A stretch of DNA of 64,000 nucleotides from an uncultured Verrucomicrobia subdivision 3 bacterium (GTDB lineage: Bacteria; Verrucomicrobiota; Verrucomicrobiia; Limisphaerales; DASXHY01), in contig CALBZA010000084.1 of assembly GCA_937890005.1 (NCBI GenBank), positions 1 to 64,000 on the forward strand, in the 5' to 3' direction. Positions within the stretch are counted from its first letter, which is position 1; each line of letters starts with the position of its first letter. This document shows positions 58,351 through 64,000 of the stretch, piece by piece. The position numbers were made by a program, and so were the translations under genes. The notes under the pieces were generated by a model, which was not told the DNA's origin, ran no database searches, and was given only the letters and a program-made list of their open reading frames with translations.

Positions 58351-59685
58351 ATGAACCAATTTTCCAAATCGAAGACCACACGCCGAAATTTCATCAAGAC
58401 GACTGCGGCAGTCTCCGCAGCGCTGGCATTTCCCATGATCGTTCCGGGCTGCGCCGTCGGTCGCGGCAAACGCCCCCGCCCATCCAATCGAATCACCATG
58501 GGAATCGTCGGTTGGGGCATGCAGGGTCCCAGCAACACACGCGGTTTCCTGGCTGAGGAAGACTGTCAGGTTGTCGCGGCCTGCGACATCGACAAACTTC
58601 ATCTGCAGGATGCCGTCAACACGATCAACGACCATTATCAAAACAAGGATTGCAAGGCGTACCACGACTTCCAGGAAATGTTCGATCGGGACGACATCGA
58701 TGCCGTGATGCTCGCCGTTCCGGACAACTGGCACGCGTTGATTTCCATCGCCGCGGCACGTGCAGGGAAGGATATCTATGGCGAGAAACCGCTGGCTCGA
58801 ACCATTGCCGAGCAGCAGGCCATCGTTCGCGCCGTTCAGAAGAACAGGATCATCTGGCAGACCGGCTCCTGGCAGCGGTCGCAGGCGGTTTTCCGTAAAG
58901 CGGCGGAAATTGTGCGCAGCGGATTGATTGGAAAAGTGCAGCGCGTTGAAGTCGGACTTCCGAGCGGGCACGTCGATTTCGCGCGGACCGGACAGTTCAA
59001 GGAAGTCAGCGAACCGCCGGCGGAACTGGACTACGACCGTTGGATCGGGCCGTCGCAGATGGAACCCTACATTCGCGGCCGCGTTCACATGAACTGGCGC
59101 TGGAATTACAACATCGGCGGCGGTCAGTTGCTCGACTGGATCGGGCATCATTGCGACATCGCGCATTGGGGACTGGATTTCGATCGTTCCGGTCCTTCCG
59201 AAGTGGAAGGGCAGGGAGATTTCCCTCCGAAAGACGCCGTCTGGAACACCTGCACGAAGTATCGGATCGAATTGAAGTATCCCGGAAACATTCACATGAC
59301 GATCGCCGGCGGGCACTCCGATATCCGCGGCGGCACCAAGTGGATCGGCGACGAAGGCTGGGTCTGGGTGAATCGCGGAGGTTTTGACGGATCGGATCCG
59401 GAATGGAAGAAGGGCAAGAATCTCGCGGAAGAACTGCGCAAGGTGAAGCTCTACGACAGCCCGGGCCATTCACGCGACTTCCTCGACTGCGTAAAATCCC
59501 GCAAGCCGACGATCACACCTGTGGAAACCGCGCATGCCTCGGCCGTTCCCGGACATCTGGGACTGATCTCGATGCTCGTTGGAAGAAAGATTCGTTGGGA
59601 CGCGAAGAAGGAACGCATCATCGACGACAAGGAAGCGAGCAAGCTGCTGACGCGGCCGTATCGCGCGCCCTACAAACTCTCCTGA
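58351..59685 (+). CDS. Gfo/Idh/MocA-family oxidoreductase with Tat signal
   Basis: The product is 444 residues. A twin-arginine leader (TTRRNFIKTTAAVSAALAFP) is followed by a Rossmann domain starting ITMGIVGWGMQGPSNTRGF. The family EKP motif appears as GKDIYGEKPLARTIAEQQAIV, and the substrate domain has MNWRWNYNIGGGQLLDWIGHHCDIAHWGLDFD. Such exported members act on sugars or inositol-type compounds with NAD(P). The start is uncertain: the frame opens at a GTG at 58315 and there is an ATG at 58330, but MNQFSKSK at 58351 gives the usual Tat leader. Confidence 0.88.
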   Translation: MNQFSKSKTTRRNFIKTTAAVSAALAFPMIVPGCAVGRGKRPRPSNRITMGIVGWGMQGPSNTRGFLAEEDCQVVAACDIDKLHLQDAVNTINDHYQNKDCKAYHDFQEMFDRDDIDAVMLAVPDNWHALISIAAARAGKDIYGEKPLARTIAEQQAIVRAVQKNRIIWQTGSWQRSQAVFRKAAEIVRSGLIGKVQRVEVGLPSGHVDFARTGQFKEVSEPPAELDYDRWIGPSQMEPYIRGRVHMNWRWNYNIGGGQLLDWIGHHCDIAHWGLDFDRSGPSEVEGQGDFPPKDAVWNTCTKYRIELKYPGNIHMTIAGGHSDIRGGTKWIGDEGWVWVNRGGFDGSDPEWKKGKNLAEELRKVKLYDSPGHSRDFLDCVKSRKPTITPVETAHASAVPGHLGLISMLVGRKIRWDAKKERIIDDKEASKLLTRPYRAPYKLS

Positions 59686-59714
59686 GATTAAATCTCAGAA
59701 CGAATTTCATTCAC

Positions 59715-59749
59715 ATCAGCCCGGTCCATCTGGCCGGGCTGATTTCTTT
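59715..59749 (+). terminator. Intrinsic terminator overlapping the convergent gene end
   Basis: A perfect 10-bp stem ATCAGCCCGG/CCGGGCTGAT (59715-59724 and 59734-59743) with a 9-nt loop is followed by TTTCTTTC. It ends the oxidoreductase transcript and overlaps the last codons and stop of the DUF423 gene on the other strand. Confidence 0.85.
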
Positions 59750-60111
59750 CCGGCGGCGATCAGAAGGAGAATCCAGCCAACGATAAATGCAGTTCCGCCG
59801 ATCGGTGTGATGGCTCCCAGCCACTTCAGGTTTGTGACGGCCAGAATGTAGAGCGAACCGGAAAAGACAATGATCCCGAGCAGAAAGGCGGTGAACGTAC
59901 AGCAGTGGAACGGTTGGCGGCCGGTCAGCACGAGCATCACGACGGTGTGAATGAAATGGTAAAACACGGCCTTCTCCCAGATTGCACCGGTGTGATTTTG
60001 TTCCAGAACCGCTTTCAGCTCGTGTGCGCCGAAGGCTCCGAGTCCCACGGCCAGAGCGCCGCATACAGCCGTGATCTGCATCGCCAGTCGGTTGGTGATC
60101 ATGTCGCGCAT
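59716..60111 (-). CDS. DUF423 membrane protein
   Basis: The product is 131 residues with four membrane segments: ITAVCGALAVGLGAFGAHEL (the family signature), YHFIHTVVMLVLTG, TFTAFLLGIIVFSGSLYILAV and TPIGGTAFIVGWILLLIAAG. Function unknown. The start is MRDMITNRLAMQ at 60111; the ATG at 60102 is also possible. It is divergent from the deacetylase-family gene by 54 nt. Confidence 0.87.
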   Translation of the reverse strand: MRDMITNRLAMQITAVCGALAVGLGAFGAHELKAVLEQNHTGAIWEKAVFYHFIHTVVMLVLTGRQPFHCCTFTAFLLGIIVFSGSLYILAVTNLKWLGAITPIGGTAFIVGWILLLIAAGKKSARPDGPG

Positions 60112-60165
60112 GTTCGGACAGGGATTCTGCTTTTTCAATCCTGCGCGAGGAATTATCTCTAGCGG

Positions 60166-61029
60166 GTGAAGATCATCACAGACGAGAAGTGCATCGGTTA
60201 TTTGGCGAAGGGACATCCGGAAAAGCCGGGTCGCATCAGTCGCACGCTGGAAAAACTCCGCGCCCAAACCGAGCTGGCCATCACCTGGGATCAGCCGATC
60301 GAAGCTTCCGACGAATCCATCCTCCGCGCGCATGCACCTGAAGTGCTGACGCGCCTGACGGAGCCGGCTGATTTCGATGAAGACACGCCGTATCACGAAG
60401 GCATCGCCACTTATGCGCGGGCATCTGTTGGCGCAGCGCTTCGGGCACTGGCGTGTGCGCGGAACGGTGAGATGGTGTTCAGCCTGATGCGTCCGCCCGG
60501 ACATCACGCGACCCGGAATCGTTCCATGGGATTCTGTTATCTGAACAATGTTGCGATTACGGCTCTGGAGGCGGTTGCGACCGGGAGCAAACGTGTCGCG
60601 ATCTATGATTTCGATGTACATCACGGAAACGGCACGGAAGACATCGTGAAAAACTGCAAGGGCGTGATGTTCTTCTCGATTCATCAACATCCGGCCTATC
60701 CGGGCTCCGGCTCTCGCAATGTGGGAGACAACTGTTTCAACTATCCCATTCCCGAACACACTCCGCGCGGGCATTACCGCGAAATCCTGTCCTCCGCGCT
60801 GGATGAACTGAAGAAATTCAAACCGGACCTCGTGGCGGTCTCGGCCGGTTTCGATGCGTATGCGCGCGATCCGTTGTCGCAGGAAACGCTTGAAGCCGAG
60901 GACTTCCACTGGCTCGGCGCCAATTTCCGCAGCCTGGGCGTTCCCATCATGAGTCTTCTGGAAGGCGGTTACAGCCGTGATCTGCCTGAGCTGATTTTCG
61001 CCTATCTCAAAGGGCTGGAAGGAAAATAA
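60166..61029 (+). CDS. Histone-deacetylase-family hydrolase
   Basis: The product is 287 residues, starting at a GTG. The arginase/deacetylase fold shows RPPGHHATRNRSMGFCYLNNVAI (tandem catalytic His), the zinc ligands in YDFDVHHGNGTEDI and SAGFDAYARDPL, and LEGGYSRDLPELIFAYL near the end. Bacterial members remove acetyl or acyl groups from polyamines or acetyl-lysine-like substrates; the substrate here is unknown. It stands alone. Confidence 0.88.
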   Translation: MKIITDEKCIGYLAKGHPEKPGRISRTLEKLRAQTELAITWDQPIEASDESILRAHAPEVLTRLTEPADFDEDTPYHEGIATYARASVGAALRALACARNGEMVFSLMRPPGHHATRNRSMGFCYLNNVAITALEAVATGSKRVAIYDFDVHHGNGTEDIVKNCKGVMFFSIHQHPAYPGSGSRNVGDNCFNYPIPEHTPRGHYREILSSALDELKKFKPDLVAVSAGFDAYARDPLSQETLEAEDFHWLGANFRSLGVPIMSLLEGGYSRDLPELIFAYLKGLEGK

Positions 61030-61163
61030 ATTTCTTTTCATGACCAGGGTGCGCGGATAAAGCGCAGGGAATGCGAAACTGCGCCGCATAAATCATTTGG
61101 GCGGCAATCCTTTCGAAACGATTTCATTTCACGCGTCTCGCGGTTCCCGTATGTTGGCCCGGC

Positions 61164-62048
61164 ATGCATCGGATCGGAATTGATTTGGGCGGAACGAAAA
61201 TCGAAGGAATCGTTCTGGACAAAAACGGAAGGGAAATTTTCCGGAAGCGCGTTGATACGGAGCAACAGTTCGGTTACCTGCACATTCTGAATCGAATCAA
61301 GGAACTCTACGACGAGCTTCAATCGGCGATTCAACGTCAGCCGCACACGCTGGGCATTGGCACGCCCGGAGCGATCTCGCCACGAACCGGACTTCTGAAA
61401 AATTCGAACACCGTCTGTCTCAATGGTCAGCCGTTCAAGGTGGAGTTGGAGCGGGTGCTGGGACGGCCGGTTGAAATTCAGAATGACGCCAACTGCTTCG
61501 CCATGGCCGAGGCGCTGCACGGCGCGGGGCGCGGAAGGAACCTCGTCTTTGGCGTCATCATGGGCACCGGCTGCGGCGGAGGAATCGTTTACAAGGGGGA
61601 AGTCTTCAGAGGCCGGCAGGCAATCGCAGGCGAATGGGGACACATGTCGATCGATCCAAATGGGCCGAAGTGTTATTGCGGACAACGTGGGTGCGTCGAG
61701 ACCTGCATCAGCGGCGGCGGGATGGAGGCGCGTTACGTCGAACGATTCGGGCAGCGCCGGTCGTTTCGGGAACTCGCCGCCGCGTATTACGAGGGCGATT
61801 CGCAGGTGGTCGCGTTTCTTGAAGAATTCTTTCGGGCGTTCGGACGGTCGATGGCGAATCTCATCGACATTCTTGATCCGGATATCGTCGTGATCGGTGG
61901 CGGATTGTCAAACTTCGACCCGCTGTACGACAAGGGCGTCGCCGAGGTGGCGCGTCAGGTTTTTTCCGACTCTCTTGAAACGCCGATTGTTCGAAATGAA
62001 CTGGGCGACTCCGCGGGCGTGATCGGAGCGGCGCTTGTTGGGATCTGA
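61164..62048 (+). CDS. ROK-family sugar kinase
   Basis: The product is 294 residues. Phosphate loop IGIDLGGTKIEGIVLD; substrate segment QNDANCFAMAEALHGAGRG with the catalytic Asp; GTGCGGGIVYKGEVFRG; and the ROK zinc block GEWGHMSIDPNGPKCYCGQRGCVET with its three Cys and one His. Likely a gluco- or fructokinase or N-acetylhexosamine kinase; specificity is not readable. A weak GGCGGA/TCCGCC hairpin follows the stop. Confidence 0.9.
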   Translation: MHRIGIDLGGTKIEGIVLDKNGREIFRKRVDTEQQFGYLHILNRIKELYDELQSAIQRQPHTLGIGTPGAISPRTGLLKNSNTVCLNGQPFKVELERVLGRPVEIQNDANCFAMAEALHGAGRGRNLVFGVIMGTGCGGGIVYKGEVFRGRQAIAGEWGHMSIDPNGPKCYCGQRGCVETCISGGGMEARYVERFGQRRSFRELAAAYYEGDSQVVAFLEEFFRAFGRSMANLIDILDPDIVVIGGGLSNFDPLYDKGVAEVARQVFSDSLETPIVRNELGDSAGVIGAALVGI

Positions 62049-62130
62049 CGCCGGCGGAACATCCGCCTGCGATTGATTTTCCTTCGCTTCAGTTGCCATT
62101 CCAGCGGCGTCTCTCTATAAAGTTCGACGC

Positions 62131-64000
62131 ATGACCACACCTAGCCGAAGCGATACCGTCGCGCCCAGTCGCGCTGTGCGTCCGTTTAAAAAGCTGCTCG
62201 CCGCAAATCGCAGCGAAATCGCCATTCGCATTTTCCGCGCCGGCACCGAACTGAACCTGCGCACCGTCGCGATCTACGCACAGGAAGACCGCTTCTGCCT
62301 GCATCGATTCAAGGCTGACGAAGCCTACCAGGTCGGCGAAGGCAAAGGTCCCGTCGCTGCGTATCTCGACATCGACAGCATCGTTGCAATCGCTAAAGAG
62401 AGGGGCGTGGATGCGATCCATCCGGGATACGGGTTTCTTTCCGAAAACGCCCAGTTCGCCCGTGCGTGCGCGAAGGCCGGCATCACGTTCGTCGGTCCGC
62501 GTCCCGAGCTGCTCGAAATGATGGGCGACAAAACCGCCGCCCGCGCGCTGGCCAAGAAGATCAACGTTCCCGTTCTTCCCGGAAACGAAGAGGCGATTTC
62601 CGACCGTGATGAAGCTCTGAAGGCTGCGAAGGAAATTGGGTTCCCGCTGATCATCAAGGCGGCATTCGGCGGTGGCGGCCGCGGCATGCGTGTGGTTCAA
62701 AAAGCCTCCGACCTCGCGCCGCTGCTCGACGAGGCGCAGTCCGAGGCCGAACGTTCGTTTGGCAATCCTGCTGTGTTTCTCGAGAAATACATTCCGCGCG
62801 CCAAACACATCGAAGTTCAGATTCTCGGCGATCAACACGGCAACGTGATTCACTTGCACGAACGCGATTGCTCGGTTCAACGCCGGCACCAGAAAGTCGT
62901 CGAGGTGGCGCCGAGCTACGGACTGCCGAAGAGTGTCATCAAGGAACTGTGCGAGGCCGCCGCGCGCATCGCGAAGGAGATTCGCTACGACAACGCCGGC
63001 ACGATCGAGTTCCTTTACGATCTCGACAATCACGAGTGGTTCTTCATCGAGATGAATCCGCGCATTCAGGTCGAACACACCGTGACGGAAGTGATCACTG
63101 GACTCGATCTCGTCCGCGCCCAAATCCTCATTGCCCAGGGTCACGATCTGCACGGGCCGGAAGTGAACATGCCGTTGCAGCCGGACATTCCGCGCAACGG
63201 TTTTGCGATCCAATGCCGCGTGACGACGGAAGATCCGGAGAACAAGTTCATGCCGGACTACGGAAAGATTCTTGCCTATCGGTCGCCGGGCGGTTTCGGC
63301 ATCCGGCTCGACGGCGGCATGGGTTACGGCGGTGCGATCATTACGCCGTTCTACGATTCGATGCTCGTGAAGGTGATCGCCAGTGCGCATACGTACGAAA
63401 CGGCGATGCACCGCATGCACCGCGCGCTTTCGGAATTCCGCATTCGTGGCGTGAAGACGAACATTCCATTTCTGGAAAACGTCATTCAGCACGAGAACTT
63501 CCGCAGCGGCCAGGCGACGACGACGATGATCGACACCTCGCCCGAGCTGTTCCAGTTCAAGGCCCGCCGCGATCGCGCCACAAAACTTTTAAACTTCCTC
63601 GGCAACGTGATTGTGAACGGCAATCCGCACGCGAAAGGCTACAAGCCGGAGAAGCCGCTCACAAAGGCCACGCCGGTTGCCTTCGATCACAAACTGGCCC
63701 CGCCGCCCGGCACGCGCGATCTGCTGCTGAAGCTTGGGCCGAAAAAATTCGCCGAGTGGACCTTGAAGCAAAAGCGATTGCTCGTCACAGACACCACGCT
63801 TCGCGACGCGCATCAGTCGTTGATGGCCACGCGCGTTCGCAGCTACGACATGCTGGCCGTGGCCGATGCGCTGGCGCGGCGTGCGTCGGGACTTTTCTCG
63901 CTGGAGATGTGGGGCGGCGCGACGTTTGACACCACGATGCGTTTCCTGCACGAGGATCCGTGGGAACGACTTCGTCAGCTCCGCGCGCACATTCCGAACA
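62131..64000 (+). CDS. pyc: Pyruvate carboxylase, 5' part (continues beyond the window)
   Basis: About 623 codons are visible, with no stop before the edge. The biotin-carboxylase domain (residues about 18-470) has KKLLAANRSEIAIRIFRAG, the ATP-grasp loop AFGGGGRGMRVV, HERDCSVQRRHQKVVEVAPS and FIEMNPRIQVEHTVTE. The carboxyltransferase domain begins at LLVTDTTLRDAHQSLMATRVR and is cut after EMWGGATFDTTMRFLHEDPWERLRQLR. That order on one chain identifies pyruvate carboxylase and not the separate-subunit enzymes. It makes oxaloacetate from pyruvate and bicarbonate. The start at 62131 has a short N-terminal extension (TTPSRSDTVAPSRAV). Confidence 0.92.
   Translation, partial: MTTPSRSDTVAPSRAVRPFKKLLAANRSEIAIRIFRAGTELNLRTVAIYAQEDRFCLHRFKADEAYQVGEGKGPVAAYLDIDSIVAIAKERGVDAIHPGYGFLSENAQFARACAKAGITFVGPRPELLEMMGDKTAARALAKKINVPVLPGNEEAISDRDEALKAAKEIGFPLIIKAAFGGGGRGMRVVQKASDLAPLLDEAQSEAERSFGNPAVFLEKYIPRAKHIEVQILGDQHGNVIHLHERDCSVQRRHQKVVEVAPSYGLPKSVIKELCEAAARIAKEIRYDNAGTIEFLYDLDNHEWFFIEMNPRIQVEHTVTEVITGLDLVRAQILIAQGHDLHGPEVNMPLQPDIPRNGFAIQCRVTTEDPENKFMPDYGKILAYRSPGGFGIRLDGGMGYGGAIITPFYDSMLVKVIASAHTYETAMHRMHRALSEFRIRGVKTNIPFLENVIQHENFRSGQATTTMIDTSPELFQFKARRDRATKLLNFLGNVIVNGNPHAKGYKPEKPLTKATPVAFDHKLAPPPGTRDLLLKLGPKKFAEWTLKQKRLLVTDTTLRDAHQSLMATRVRSYDMLAVADALARRASGLFSLEMWGGATFDTTMRFLHEDPWERLRQLRAHIPN

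Noticed and set aside
59716..61089. 457-codon open frame on the minus strand
   Set aside because: Most of it is antisense to the deacetylase-family gene at 60166-61029. Only the last part (59716-60111) has protein sense, as the DUF423 protein.
62089..63492. 467-codon open frame on the minus strand
   Set aside because: It is antisense to the pyruvate carboxylase gene, which carries all family motifs on the plus strand and runs off the window.
1..64000. tRNA, rRNA and CRISPR features
   Set aside because: No cloverleaf with a T-loop consensus, no rRNA-like conserved stretch and no regularly spaced direct repeats were noticed on either strand by eye.

Overview
The window looks like chromosomal DNA of a Verrucomicrobiota bacterium, most likely of the Pedosphaerales/Limisphaerales type. 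This is inference from gene content, not a phylogeny. The hints are a pair of small exported proteins ending in VPEP- and VPDTG-type sorting tails, pseudopilins with the AFTLIE/GFTLIE processing site, Tat-signal oxidoreductase and DUF2264 proteins, moderately high GC, and a very dense population of short palindromic or word-like repeats (CGCAGAGG-type, AACTCAAAA-type, REP-like). No tRNA, rRNA, CRISPR array or intact insertion sequence was seen; one possible transposase remnant lies at the left edge.

Layout. 1-6057 holds scattered genes: a YebC-type regulator, small proteins, a FAD/Rieske oxidoreductase, an O-methyltransferase and a secreted protein of unknown function. 6205-14676 is a tightly packed five-gene operon: TolC-type outer-membrane channel, periplasmic adaptor, GAF-like/membrane-anchored adaptor, PqqD-like/M50 metalloprotease/adaptor, and a short SecA-like ATPase. 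Two sorting-tail proteins (14752-16009) follow on the opposite strand. 16197-22706 carries housekeeping genes: prfB with its programmed frameshift, a DUF2007 gene, leuC, an anchored NlpC/P60-like protein, and bioD with a DUF2264 gene. 22842-36927 is a coiled-coil protein followed by a complete-looking type II secretion operon in the order E-F-G-H-I-J-K-L/PilMN-M/PilO-C/PilP-D; no prepilin peptidase is present in the window. 37046-40077 carries an Mrp ATPase, a small conserved protein, and pyrR-pyrB behind a recognisable PyrR-type attenuator.

40366-46956 has a frameshifted TPR/ankyrin gene, an OmpR-type regulator and its histidine kinase, embedded in repeats and a duplication. 47208-48989 has mazG and proB. 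49295-51136 encodes an RG-rich protein with long disordered tails. 51188-58072 is a run of small proteins plus a ligase-associated helicase and PdeM nuclease. 58351 to the right edge holds a Gfo/Idh/MocA oxidoreductase, a DUF423 membrane protein, a histone-deacetylase-family hydrolase, a ROK sugar kinase and the first third of a pyruvate carboxylase that runs off the window.

The two most interesting things are: (1) the TolC/adaptor/GAF-adaptor/M50-adaptor/SecA-like operon, which reads as a self-contained envelope export machine whose SecA-like motor ends soon after the second nucleotide-binding domain; and (2) the repeated in-frame capture of palindromic repeats by coding sequences. The latter is seen in the leader peptides of four consecutive pseudopilin genes, in the signal peptide of the ankyrin protein and, more tentatively, inside the histidine kinase.
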